Position numbers and translations under genes: made by a program. A stretch of DNA of 64,000 nucleotides from Bradyrhizobium prioriisuperbiae (GTDB taxonomy: Bacteria; Pseudomonadota; Alphaproteobacteria; Rhizobiales; Xanthobacteraceae): contig NZ_CP135921.1 in NCBI RefSeq assembly GCF_032397745.1, positions 3,832,501-3,896,500 on the forward strand. The letters run 5' to 3'. Below the pieces are notes generated by a model. It worked only from the letters and a program-made list of their open reading frames with translations. It had not been told where the DNA came from and did not search any database. Every line of letters starts with the position of its first letter. The first letter of the stretch is position 1. Of this stretch, positions 17,649-25,752 are shown piece after piece.

Positions 17649-18731
17649 TCATTTCTGCATGAAGGCGACCCAGCGCTTCTCGGCCGCTTCCCCCGCCGGC
17701 GACGCCCACCAGGCATAGGACATCAGCGCCTGCTTGCGGGTGTTCTCCGGCCCGCTTGGCAGTTGAACCGCCCGGTCCGCCTTGATCACGCCGGCGTCGA
17801 ACGCCTTTGGATTGGCCGGGCCATAGTCGATATGCAGCGGCAAGTTGGCCTGCAGCAGGGGGTCGACCGCCTCGTTGAGGAATTGGACCGCGGTCTCGCG
17901 ATTGGGCGCGTTCTTCAGGATACAGAGTGAAGTGCTCTGCAGCACGCCCTGATTGTAGGTATAGGCGACCTTGGCACCCTCGCTCGCGAGCGCGCTGACG
18001 CGGCCGTTCCAGGCCATCACCATGTCCACCTCGCCGTCGTTCAGCAATTGCGCCGATTGTGCGCCCGACGTCCACCACACGGTGATCGCGGGCTTGATCT
18101 CCTCGAGCTTTTTGAACGCGCGGTCGACATCGAGCGGATAGAGCTGGTCGGACGCCACCCCGTCGGCCATCAGCGCCGCCTCCAGCGTCGCCAGTGGATG
18201 GTTGCGCAGCGCGCGGCGGCCCGGAAATTTCTTCACGTCCCAGAAATCGGCCCAGCTGTTCGGCGCAGCACCGCTCGAATATTTCTTCAGGCTGTAGGCG
18301 AGCACGCTGGAATAGAATTCATAGGCGATGGAGTAGGGGCTGCGATATGCCTCCGGCATGGCGGCGGCGTTCGGGATTTTCGAGACGTCGAGCTTCTCGA
18401 TCAGACCTTGCTCGCCGCCTCGCAGGCAATAGCTGGTCGGAACATCGACCACGTCCCAGGTCGGCGTGCCGCTGGCCACCTGCGACTTTATCACCGGCCA
18501 GGCGTCGGGAATGCTGTCCTGATTGATTGTGATGCCGAGTTTCCTGGCGGCCGGATCGAGGATCGCGACCGTCTGCGCCTTCTGGTAGGCGCCGCCCTGC
18601 GAGACGAAGGTGATCTGGTCTGCGGCCCGTGCCGGCAGGCTGGACAGTCCGGCCAGAAGGCCAAACGAAACACTCAGCGCATGTCGGGAAAAACGCGAAC
18701 GAGATGCAACCGAACGAATTGCCGTTGTCAT
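17649..18731 (-). CDS. Periplasmic binding protein of polyamine/ABC type (PotD-like)
   Basis: A 360-residue protein with a Sec signal peptide (about 1-36, ending SLPARAADQ) and a bilobed type 2 binding fold. It shows FVSQGGAYQKAQTVAILDPAARKLG, GTPTWDVVDVP, WADFWDVKKFPGRRALRN and VDMVMAWNGR. The combination matches the spermidine/putrescine-binding class, which also serves amino-acid-like and opine-like substrates. It sits between the FAD oxidase gene and the two permease genes, all in one direction. The substrate is probably a cationic or amide-containing compound, given the amine oxidase-like and amidase neighbours. Confidence 0.9.
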   Translation of the reverse strand: MTTAIRSVASRSRFSRHALSVSFGLLAGLSSLPARAADQITFVSQGGAYQKAQTVAILDPAARKLGITINQDSIPDAWPVIKSQVASGTPTWDVVDVPTSYCLRGGEQGLIEKLDVSKIPNAAAMPEAYRSPYSIAYEFYSSVLAYSLKKYSSGAAPNSWADFWDVKKFPGRRALRNHPLATLEAALMADGVASDQLYPLDVDRAFKKLEEIKPAITVWWTSGAQSAQLLNDGEVDMVMAWNGRVSALASEGAKVAYTYNQGVLQSTSLCILKNAPNRETAVQFLNEAVDPLLQANLPLHIDYGPANPKAFDAGVIKADRAVQLPSGPENTRKQALMSYAWWASPAGEAAEKRWVAFMQK

Positions 18732-18768
18732 GGTCTATTCCCCTGTTGTTGGAATCGGGCCCGCGGAT

Positions 18769-20106
18769 CTATCTCCCGATCGCATCCAGAAACTGGTACC
18801 AGCCGGCCACCATGCGGATGGCCGGTTCACGCAGCGGATAAAACGGAATGGTTTTGAGCCGGCTGGCATCGAGCAGGCCGACATTGGGGCTTTCGCCGCG
18901 CACGAAATCGGCCAGATAGCGCCCCATCAGGCTGGACATCGCCACGCCGGCGCCATTGTAGCCCATCGAAAACAGTGTCCGGTCGTCGAGCCGGCCGATA
19001 TGCGGCATGGAATCCAGTGTCATGCCGACAAGGCCGGACCATGTGAAGGCCAGCGGCACATCGGTGAGTTCTGGAAAAATGCCGATCATCGCCTTGCGTA
19101 GCGCCTCGAATGCCGCCGTCGAATCCTGTTTGCCGAACGCGCCGCGGCCGCCGAATACCACGCGGTCGTCGACCATCCGGAACCAGCGCATCATCCGCTT
19201 GGTCTCGGTGTAGGTGCGGCCGCTCGGCATCAAACAGCGGGCGAGATTGGGCGACAATTTTTCCGTCGCGATGATGGCGCTGCGGAATGGCACCAGTGTT
19301 CGCTGCATATGGCGTGTGGCCGGCGTCAGGTCCGAATAGCTGTTGGTGGCGATGACCGCCTGCCGCGCCCGCACCGCGCCGTGGGGCGTCTCGGCGATCA
19401 CGACGCCGGTGTCGCGCCGCAACTGGAGCACCGGGCTGTCCTGGAAGATGGGGACGCCGCGCTGCGCCACACCTTCGGCGACGCCACGCAGGTAGTTCAG
19501 CGGATGGATGCCGCCGGAACCGGGGTTCAGCACGCCGCCGACGAAGAGGCTCGAGCCGGTTTCGTCGCGTACTTGATGGGCATCGAGGATGCGAACATCG
19601 GTGTCGCCCATTTCGCGAGCCATCCAGCCAGCTTCCTCGACCGCGGCTTGCAGCGTCGCGCGATTGTGCGCCGCCTTGACCTGGCCACTCCGCGTCAGCA
19701 GTGCACCGGCAATGCCGAACTCGGACACCAGTTCCTCCACCATCTCGACGGAGTCGTGGGCGATCTCGTACATACGCTTCGCCATGGCGCCGCCATGGGC
19801 GGTATCGATGCTGCGAAAGGATTGCCGGAACTTGGCGGTGAGGACGCCGCCGTTGCGGCCGCTCGCGCCCCAGCCCGGATGGTTGGCTTCGATGACAACC
19901 GGCATTAGCCCGCTCTTGGCGATGTGATGCGCGGCGGAGAGCCCGGTATATCCCGCGCCGATGATAGCGACGTCGGCCTGGATCTCGCCGGACAGCGACG
20001 GAAAGGCCCGCAATGGCCGCGCGGTGCTCTCCCAGAGCGAGGCGGCCGATGCCTTGGGGCTCCAGATCTTCGGGCTCCAGATCTTCGGGGTCCAGCGCTC
20101 TGCCAC
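18769..20106 (-). CDS. FAD-dependent oxidoreductase, DAO family (PuuB-like)
   Basis: A 445-residue flavoprotein of the D-amino-acid oxidase fold. The dinucleotide motif VAIIGAGYTGLSAAHHIAKSG starts near residue 44, followed by EANHPGWGASGRNGG and a C-terminal FAD-binding region with GYNGAGVAMSSLMGRYLADF. This pattern is shared by gamma-glutamylputrescine oxidase and related secondary-amine or amino-acid oxidases. The start is a GTG at 20106. The first 25 residues contain a repeated five-residue unit (PKIWS) encoded by a 15-bp tandem repeat. It follows the haloacid-dehalogenase-like gene after 12 bases. In context it probably oxidises the imported amine. Confidence 0.88.
   Translation of the reverse strand: MAERWTPKIWSPKIWSPKASAASLWESTARPLRAFPSLSGEIQADVAIIGAGYTGLSAAHHIAKSGLMPVVIEANHPGWGASGRNGGVLTAKFRQSFRSIDTAHGGAMAKRMYEIAHDSVEMVEELVSEFGIAGALLTRSGQVKAAHNRATLQAAVEEAGWMAREMGDTDVRILDAHQVRDETGSSLFVGGVLNPGSGGIHPLNYLRGVAEGVAQRGVPIFQDSPVLQLRRDTGVVIAETPHGAVRARQAVIATNSYSDLTPATRHMQRTLVPFRSAIIATEKLSPNLARCLMPSGRTYTETKRMMRWFRMVDDRVVFGGRGAFGKQDSTAAFEALRKAMIGIFPELTDVPLAFTWSGLVGMTLDSMPHIGRLDDRTLFSMGYNGAGVAMSSLMGRYLADFVRGESPNVGLLDASRLKTIPFYPLREPAIRMVAGWYQFLDAIGR
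20057..20086 (-). repeat. 15-bp tandem repeat inside a coding sequence
   Basis: Two perfect copies of GGGCTCCAGATCTTC (plus-strand reading) lie at 20057-20071 and 20072-20086, with a decayed third unit following. They encode repeated PKIWS near the N-terminus of the FAD oxidase, ahead of the conserved fold, so the copy number could vary without harming the enzyme. Confidence 0.8.
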
Positions 20107-20118
20107 GGCCGCACCCGC

Positions 20119-20814
20119 TCAGTGGCCGAGCGCTGCGTCGGCGAAGGCCTTCATGGTGGCGAAGTGGAAGTCCGGCTTGGTCAGCTTCACTTCCGGTGAG
20201 CCGCCGAAGCCTGCCATGCCCTGGCGACGCTCGATCCAGCACACCTTGTAGCCGAGCTGACGGGCGATCCCGATGTCATGATACTGGCTCTGCGCCACAT
20301 GCAGGATGTCGGACTGCTTGTAGCCGAACGCGGACTGCCGCCCCTTGGTATAGGCGAAGAATTCGGGATTCGGCTTGGCGACGCCGGTCTCGTCGGCGCA
20401 CACCGTGTCGTCGAAGGGGTCGCCCAGAGCGTGGGCGTAGCACGACAGCGCCACGCGATCCGCATTGGTCATCGCCACCAGCCGGAATTTGGTGCGGAGG
20501 CGTTTCAGTGCGTCGACCGAGTCGACGAAGGGCTTCCAGCGCAGCACCGCGAGCTGGAAGGCGTCGCACGCCGAATCTTCGGCCGGCAAGTCGAGTTCGT
20601 TGGCCAGGAGGCGATAAACGTGGAACATCACCTCGCTCGATCGTTCGGGATGTGCCTCGCGGCCGCGCTTGTAGGACTCGAAGATCTGGTCGTCGCTGAG
20701 TTCGGCCGCGCCTCGTCCGGAAATCTTGCGAACGCTGTCGAGCACGCCGGTTTCGAAATCGATCAGGGTGCCGACGACGTCGAAGGTGAGGACCTTGAAG
20801 TTGCTGAAGGACAT
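20119..20814 (-). CDS. Haloacid dehalogenase type II-like HAD hydrolase
   Basis: A 231-residue HAD-superfamily protein. Motif 1 is FDVVGTLIDF with the nucleophile Asp near residue 10, motif 2 is AMTNADR, motif 3 includes Lys in GVAKPNPEFF, and motif 4 is near SQYHDIGIARQLG. The arrangement with a helical cap just after motif 1 is that of (S)-2-haloacid dehalogenases, though many relatives act as phosphatases. The ATG at 20814 is chosen over an upstream in-frame start at 20868, which would run into the ATPase gene. It lies inside the polyamine-type import operon, so its substrate may be a halogenated or phosphorylated intermediate. This is inferred. Confidence 0.87.
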   Translation of the reverse strand: MSFSNFKVLTFDVVGTLIDFETGVLDSVRKISGRGAAELSDDQIFESYKRGREAHPERSSEVMFHVYRLLANELDLPAEDSACDAFQLAVLRWKPFVDSVDALKRLRTKFRLVAMTNADRVALSCYAHALGDPFDDTVCADETGVAKPNPEFFAYTKGRQSAFGYKQSDILHVAQSQYHDIGIARQLGYKVCWIERRQGMAGFGGSPEVKLTKPDFHFATMKAFADAALGH

Positions 20815-20864
20815 ATGCGTTGCATCTCTCTTGTTGGAACGTGGCAGGTCGTGGTCTCCCGGCG

Positions 20865-21947
20865 TCAAATCCGTGCCTCCGGCACGACGATGATGTCTTC
20901 GGGATGGAGCGTGACGGTCAAGTTGCCGCCGACGGATGGAATGCGGCGGCAGGCCTCGTGATGACTGGGCTGGCGCAGGCTCAGCGCGGTGCCGTCGGGC
21001 AGGGTGAGAAAAATGCGCAAGCTCTCGCCCTGATAGACGACGTCGGTGACTTGCCCGGTGAGGCGATTACGTACGCCGTCGCCGTCGCCGTCGTCGATCA
21101 GCAGCTTTTCGCTATGCACCGCCAGGATCAGCGCATCGCTGTCCGGAATCGCCCGTGCGCTGCGCAGCACGGTCGGGCCCAGCGCCACGCTGCTGCAATC
21201 GAGGCGGCGGACCGGCAGCAGACTCGCCTCGCCGATGAAGCTGGCGACAAAGGAATCCGCCGGATGATCATGCAACTGCGCCGGCCGGTCGACCTGGACC
21301 AGGCGCCCGCCCTTCAGCACGGCGACGCGGTCGCTCATGGTTAGCGCCTCGCGCTGGTCATGGGTGACATAGATGATGGTCGCGCCGATCCGACGGTGCA
21401 GGCCACGCAGTTCGATCTGCATCGATTCCCGCAACTGCTTGTCGAGCGCCGACAGCGGCTCGTCCATCAGAATCAGGCGCGGTTCGAAGATCATCGCCCG
21501 TGCCAGCGCGACACGCTGGCGCTGGCCACCGGAGAGCTGGGCGATGCCGCGTTCCTCGTAGCCCGAGAGGTCGACCATCGTCAGCGCCGCGCGCACCTTC
21601 TCCGGCCAGCTCGCCCTGGGCAGTCGTCGTGCGCGCAGCGGGAAAGCGACATTCTCGCCGACGCTCATGTGCGGAAACAGCGCGTAGTTCTGGAATACGA
21701 CGCCGATGTCGCGCTTGTGCGGTGGCACCTGCGTGACGTCCCGGCCGCCGAAATGGATCGAGCCGGACGAGGGCTGGATGAAGCCGCCGAGCAGGCCGAG
21801 CAGCGTGGTCTTGCCGGAGCCGGATGGTCCCAGCAGGGAGACGAATTCGCGGGGTTCGATACGAAGCGTGACATCGTCGAGCGCGCGGACCGCGCCGTAG
21901 CTCTTGCTTGCGGACCTGATATCGACGCCCTCGCCACCGCTGTCCAA
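20865..21947 (-). CDS. ABC transporter ATPase, PotA-like
   Basis: A 360-residue ATPase with Walker A GPSGSGKTT (about residues 40-48), Q-loop VVFQNYALFPHMSV, signature LSGGQRQRVALARA, Walker B LILMDEPLSALD and H-loop IYVTHDQREA. A C-terminal TOBE domain follows (about 270-355). This is the PotA/CysA type that powers polyamine- and iron-like importers. It is the first gene of the minus-strand operon and is divergent from a LysR gene 243 bases away. Confidence 0.92.
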   Translation of the reverse strand: MDSGGEGVDIRSASKSYGAVRALDDVTLRIEPREFVSLLGPSGSGKTTLLGLLGGFIQPSSGSIHFGGRDVTQVPPHKRDIGVVFQNYALFPHMSVGENVAFPLRARRLPRASWPEKVRAALTMVDLSGYEERGIAQLSGGQRQRVALARAMIFEPRLILMDEPLSALDKQLRESMQIELRGLHRRIGATIIYVTHDQREALTMSDRVAVLKGGRLVQVDRPAQLHDHPADSFVASFIGEASLLPVRRLDCSSVALGPTVLRSARAIPDSDALILAVHSEKLLIDDGDGDGVRNRLTGQVTDVVYQGESLRIFLTLPDGTALSLRQPSHHEACRRIPSVGGNLTVTLHPEDIIVVPEARI

Positions 21948-22140
21948 TGCTCAACCTCCTGCTGCGCCTCGGCCGACGGTCCCGGAGGCGGACGCACGTC
22001 CCCGGCGCTCCCCGCTTGAACCGCGGGAATTGGCATAATCTTGCTTTATAGTCTGGACAATCCGCGAGGCTGCTCAAAGCGGCGCTGTTAGAGTGCTGAC
22101 GCTTCCCGGCGTGCGCTCATATGGTGATGGGAGCAGAGTT

Positions 22141-22160
22141 TGCCATCACGGGCAATTGCC
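22141..22160. promoter_or_regulatory. Candidate LysR operator between divergent genes
   Basis: TGCC-N6-GGCA (22141-22154) runs directly into the perfect palindrome GGCAATTGCC (22151-22160). The site lies about 30 bases before the LysR start, where autoregulatory LysR sites usually sit, and in the only promoter region available for the divergent import operon. Assignment is by position and symmetry only. Confidence 0.4.
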
Positions 22161-22190
22161 AAATTGTCACCCGTCTCATAATCTCAGGTT

Positions 22191-23135
22191 ATGCCTGAAC
22201 TTCGTCGGATGTTGTCTTCCAGCAATGCGCTGTTCGTCTTCGACGCCGCAGCGCGCAACGGCAGCTTTACTGCTGCGGCGGCCGAACTGAACGTTACCCA
22301 GCCGGCGGTCAGCCGCATGCTGGGGCGTCTCGAAGACCATCTCGGCGTTCGCCTGTTCGACCGCGCTGCCGGCCGCGCCACCCTGACCGAGGACGGCGAA
22401 CTGCTCTATCGGAGTGTGCTTGACGGATTTCGCAGCATCGAAAGCGGTCTTGTCGAGATCGAGCGCCGCCGCAAGGGCACCGAGACCGTCACGCTCTCGC
22501 TGTCCACGGCGTTCACCACCCATTGGCTAATGCCGCGCATCGACAAGCTGCAGCGTCAGTTTCCGAGCATCGACCTGCGCTTCCAGTTGATCTCAGGCTC
22601 ATTGCGCGGCCCGGTTGAGAATGTGGACTTCGGCATGCGCTTCCGCGATCGCGACGATTCCGGTTCGAACGGCGCGCTGGTGATGAAGGAGGTCATGCTG
22701 CCGGTCTGCAGTCCCGGTTATCGCGATGCGGAAGCCGATACGCCGATCGAAGGCAACACGATCATCCAGCTGGCCGACACGCCCGGCGACTGGGCTGCGC
22801 AATATCCAGACTTTCTGACGCGACGGCGCGGCCCCGCCAAGACGCTGAATTTTTCGGATTATGCCGTCGTCGTGCAGGCGGCGCTGCTCAGCCAGGGAAT
22901 CGCGCTCGGCTGGCTCACCGTCGGCTCGCACTGGTTGTTGACGGGCGCGCTGGTGCCGGCGGCCGAGACGCTGACCACCACACGGCGGATATGTGAGCTG
23001 GTCCATCCGCGCAGCCGGCCCATCCGTCCCATTGCCATCGAGATCCGCGACTGGATCATCGAACAGCTGCGGGCTGAGGTCGCCGAGATCGATCAGCTCT
23101 ATCCGCGTCTGGGCTTGATGGCGGCCGGCTATTGA
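22191..23135 (+). CDS. LysR-family regulator (GcvA-like)
   Basis: A 314-residue LysR protein. The winged helix-turn-helix spans about residues 12-70 (LFVFDAAARNGSFTAAAAELNVTQPAVSRMLGRLEDHLG), and the effector domain includes LSLSTAFTTHWLMPRIDKLQRQFP and the GcvA-type segment VQAALLSQGIALGWLTVG. It is divergent from the PotA-like gene, so it is the likely regulator of the amidase / amine-oxidase import operon. Downstream it is followed by about 170 bases without a gene and then by two gene remnants. Confidence 0.9.
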   Translation: MPELRRMLSSSNALFVFDAAARNGSFTAAAAELNVTQPAVSRMLGRLEDHLGVRLFDRAAGRATLTEDGELLYRSVLDGFRSIESGLVEIERRRKGTETVTLSLSTAFTTHWLMPRIDKLQRQFPSIDLRFQLISGSLRGPVENVDFGMRFRDRDDSGSNGALVMKEVMLPVCSPGYRDAEADTPIEGNTIIQLADTPGDWAAQYPDFLTRRRGPAKTLNFSDYAVVVQAALLSQGIALGWLTVGSHWLLTGALVPAAETLTTTRRICELVHPRSRPIRPIAIEIRDWIIEQLRAEVAEIDQLYPRLGLMAAGY

Positions 23136-23306
23136 TCGGTCTGGCGCTCGCTTGACCTGAGCAGCGTCATCCGCACCACGTCAGCGGCTAAACCCAGGCA
23201 AAGCAATCCGCTCCACGAATCTGTTGGCCGTCATGGCGGCAGACTGTCGTAGTGTTTCCCTGCCGGAGAAGGGTGCGATCGACATCCCGTTTACCGTCGG
23301 TGTCAC

Positions 23307-23500
23307 TCAAGAAGACACCAGGGCATGTCCGCTGACCTTGCGATGCAGGCCGACGCTCTGGAGATAACTCTCCAGCATTGCGAGCTTGTCGGGGGCAACG
23401 ATCGCGCCGACATAGCCGTCAGGTCGCACCAGGATCCAGTCGCCGGGCCGGACGCCGTAACCCTCACGAAGATGTCCATCGCTGTCGATGAGGTCTCCCC
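23307..23500 (-). pseudogene. Remnant of an FAD-dependent aromatic monooxygenase (C-terminus only)
   Basis: On the minus strand, a frame ending at 23307 encodes DLIDSDGHLREGYG, VRPGDWILVRPDGYVGAIV and a final LESYLQSVGL. These match the extreme C-terminal thioredoxin-like domain of phenol / pentachlorophenol-type FAD monooxygenases. Upstream of about 23500 the similarity stops abruptly and the frame carries unrelated sequence, so the flavin-binding domains are gone. It abuts a divergent MarR remnant, so one deletion probably removed the 5' halves of both genes. Confidence 0.65.
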
Positions 23501-23504
23501 GCGG

Positions 23505-23687
23505 ACCGCCAGGGGCCGCGTGTTGACGGACGCGCTGGACGCCGCGCGGGTGCGAATGATGCGGCCGATCCTGACAAGCTGGAGCGACGAGGAATTTGCC
23601 GACCTCGTCAGGCTGACGCGGCGTTTCGTCGACGATCTCCTGGCGTTGCCGGAAGGGGCAGGCGAGGCGAGGCAAGAGCGGAAATAG
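23505..23687 (+). pseudogene. Remnant of a MarR-family regulator (C-terminus only)
   Basis: The plus strand encodes RGRVLTDALDAARVRMMRP followed by SWSDEEFADLVRLTRRFVDDL and a short tail ending at 23687. These resemble the recognition-wing end and the C-terminal dimerisation helix of MarR regulators. The helix-turn-helix is missing and upstream in-frame sequence is antisense to the monooxygenase remnant. MarR genes are often divergent from aromatic hydroxylase genes, which supports a single ancestral pair. Confidence 0.55.
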
Positions 23688-23786
23688 CCGGCCCGCGGCT
23701 CGTCCATTGCGAAGAAAATATCTCAGTTTATCAGGGCCTTAATTTCAACCGGCGGCGCCCCGGCGTCGGTCTTCGATCGCATCGCC

Positions 23787-23822
23787 TTGACAAACGATAG
23801 AATTAAACGATATATTGTTTGT
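23787..23822 (+). promoter_or_regulatory. Promoter with overlapping operator of the PadR gene
   Basis: A -35 TTGACA at 23787-23792 and a -10 TATATT at 23811-23816 are separated by 18 bp. They overlap an inverted repeat: ACAAACGATA (23790-23799) and TATTGTTTGT (23813-23822), 9 of 10 positions complementary. AAACGATA also occurs twice as a direct repeat (23792-23799 and 23805-23812). Binding of the regulator would block RNA polymerase, so autoregulation is likely. The region is AT-rich against the high-GC surroundings. Confidence 0.65.
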
Positions 23823-23843
23823 ACGAAACGGAGATACTATCGA

Positions 23844-24551
23844 ATGAGATCACATCATCATTGGGGCTTCGGCCGCGGGCGCTCCGAAGCGCGCGAAGAA
23901 TTTGGCGACCGGGAGTTTCTTGGCCGGGAGTTTCGTCACGGACGCCGGCGCGGATTTCGCGACGAGGCCGACGACATCAGCCTGAGCGAGCGCGGCCACG
24001 GCCATCGTGGCGGCCGGCATCGTCATGGCTTTTTTGACGACGGCGGTCGCGGCGGACGCGATGGTTTTGGCCGCGGCGGCGGTGGCCGCTTCTTCGGCCC
24101 CGGTGACTTGCGGATGCTGCTGCTGTGGCTGATCGGCGAGAAGCCGCGCCATGGCTATGAACTGATCAAGGCGGTCGAGCAGTTGGTCGGCGGTGCTTAT
24201 TCGCCGAGTCCGGGTTCGGTCTATCCGATCCTCAGCCTGCTGGAAGACATGGGCCAGATCGAAGGCACCACGTCGGATGGCGCCAAGAAACTGTTCAAGA
24301 TCACCGACGAGGGACGCAAGGCGCTGGAGCAGGAGCAGCCGGCCATCGAAGGGCTGTTGAGCCGGATGCGCATCATGGCGCGAACCATGGGCATGCGTCC
24401 GCCGGAATCGATCTTCCAGGTGTTCCAGACCCTGAAGACCGCCATCGCGCTGCATCCCCGCGCCTGGACCGACGAGGAAGCTGAACGCGTGCGGGCCATC
24501 CTCAACACCGCGATCGCCGATATTCAGGCTGATGGCGGCGGCGATCGCTGA
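23844..24551 (+). CDS. PadR-family regulator with His/Gly/Arg-rich N-terminal extension
   Basis: A 235-residue protein. The first 95 or so residues are low-complexity, rich in His, Gly, Arg and Phe (HHHWGFGRG, then HGHRGGRHRHGFF). The PadR winged helix follows (RMLLLWLIGEKPRHGYELIKAVEQL, SPGSVYPILSLLEDMGQIEG, LFKITDEGRKALE) and then a C-terminal helical dimerisation part. E. coli YqjI, a nickel-responsive PadR protein, has a comparable His-rich extension, so metal sensing is a reasonable inference. The ATG at 23844 is chosen over 23787 because GGAG lies 10 bases upstream and because the earlier start would overlap the promoter. The methyltransferase gene follows after 20 bases, probably in the same transcript. 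Confidence 0.88.
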   Translation: MRSHHHWGFGRGRSEAREEFGDREFLGREFRHGRRRGFRDEADDISLSERGHGHRGGRHRHGFFDDGGRGGRDGFGRGGGGRFFGPGDLRMLLLWLIGEKPRHGYELIKAVEQLVGGAYSPSPGSVYPILSLLEDMGQIEGTTSDGAKKLFKITDEGRKALEQEQPAIEGLLSRMRIMARTMGMRPPESIFQVFQTLKTAIALHPRAWTDEEAERVRAILNTAIADIQADGGGDR

Positions 24552-24571
24552 GTAACAGTCAGGAATCCAAG

Positions 24572-25237
24572 ATGCCCCCTCATGACTTCACACCTTCAGA
24601 TCTCTCCCCCGGTCCACTCCATGATCCGCGCGTGCGCGCCGTCATCGAGCGACTGCACGCCAACCGCCGCCGCCCGGATTCCGGCGGGCCACGCCGCAGT
24701 GGCGGCCGGTTCGATCCCGCCGTGTTCGCCGACTACGGCTTTTCCATCCTCCCGGAACAGGGCGACCTGATCTATCTGCTTTGCCGCGGCCTGCGCGCGC
24801 GGCGTGTGGTCGACTTCGCGACATCGGTCGGCATGTCCACGCTCTATTTCGCAGCGGCCATGCGTGACAATGGTGGCGGCCTGGTCATCGGATCGGAACT
24901 GGTGCCCGCCAAAATCGAGGTCGCCAAACACAATCTCGATGAGGCCGGTCTCGGCGATTATGCCGACATCCGCCCCGGCGATGCGCGGCAGAGCCTGCGC
25001 GATCTCGGCGGTGACGTCGACTTCGCCCTGATCGACGGCTGGCCCGGCGCCGAAGGACCCTCGCTGGCGCGCGAGGTGATCGAGATCGTGGCGCCGCAAT
25101 TGCGCGTCGGCGGTTACGTCCTCAACGACAATGCCGAGCCGGACTTTCTCGACTTCATCCGCGATCCCAAAAACGGCTTTCTCTCCCTCACGCTGCCGAT
25201 CAAGGGCGGGACGGAGCTTTCCCTGAAAGTGCGCTGA
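24572..25237 (+). CDS. Class I SAM-dependent methyltransferase (O-methyltransferase-like)
   Basis: A 221-residue protein of the O-methyltransferase_3 type. The SAM-binding motif VVDFATSVGMSTLYFAAAM starts near residue 79, the acidic residue after strand 2 is in VIGSELVPAKIEVAKHNL, ADIRPGDARQSL follows, and the post-motif Asp is in VDFALIDGWPG. It ends with a strand-rich LPIKGGTELSLKVR. Family members methylate catechol-like hydroxyls or small molecules. The substrate is unknown. Being directly downstream of a putative metal-sensing PadR gene, it may modify a metal chelator or respond to metal stress, which is speculation. Confidence 0.85.
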   Translation: MPPHDFTPSDLSPGPLHDPRVRAVIERLHANRRRPDSGGPRRSGGRFDPAVFADYGFSILPEQGDLIYLLCRGLRARRVVDFATSVGMSTLYFAAAMRDNGGGLVIGSELVPAKIEVAKHNLDEAGLGDYADIRPGDARQSLRDLGGDVDFALIDGWPGAEGPSLAREVIEIVAPQLRVGGYVLNDNAEPDFLDFIRDPKNGFLSLTLPIKGGTELSLKVR

Positions 25238-25314
25238 CGATTTCGGAGCTTGCCGCTTTGCGGCATCCGGCAATGACGTGATAAGGCTCTGCGTTTTCGA
25301 ATGCGGAGCCGACC

Positions 25315-25602
25315 ATGCTGTTTGTGATCCATGCCCTCGACCGTCCCGGCGCCCTGCCGGTGCGGCAGGCGAACTATGACGCCCACAAGACGTTTCTTGC
25401 CGACACCACGCCCCATGGCGTGAGCATTGTGATGTCCGGCCCGCTTGTCGCTGACGATGGCGCGACCATGATCGGCAGCATGTTTCTGGTGGAGGCGCCC
25501 AGCCGTGCCGAGGTAGAGACATTCAACCACGCCGATCCGTTCTTCGCCGCCGGCATCTGGGAAAAAGTCTCGATCACCGCTTTCCTGCGCCGACAGGGCT
25601 GA
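25315..25602 (+). CDS. YciI-family protein
   Basis: A 95-residue single-domain YciI-like protein of the dimeric alpha-beta barrel fold, with LFVIHALDRPGALPVRQANYDAHKTFL, a central VMSGPLVADDG and the C-terminal FNHADPFFAAGIWEKVSITAF. The conserved His in the first helix and the Asp-Pro-Phe segment match the family's proposed active site. Function in the family is mostly unknown; some members dehalogenate chloroaromatic intermediates. It lies between the methyltransferase and GST genes with modest gaps, so co-transcription is uncertain. Confidence 0.85.
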   Translation: MLFVIHALDRPGALPVRQANYDAHKTFLADTTPHGVSIVMSGPLVADDGATMIGSMFLVEAPSRAEVETFNHADPFFAAGIWEKVSITAFLRRQG

Positions 25603-25752
25603 ACAGCAGGGCCGATCGACCAAAATTTCATCACGCCCCGGGAAAGCTGTTGTCGGAACGGGTCCGTGAGGTAACAATCCGCGCCGCCAATACGTAAAGA
25701 CTGTCGCGTCCCGCCAAGCCGACAAGACAAGCCAAACAACAAGAGGCCAACG

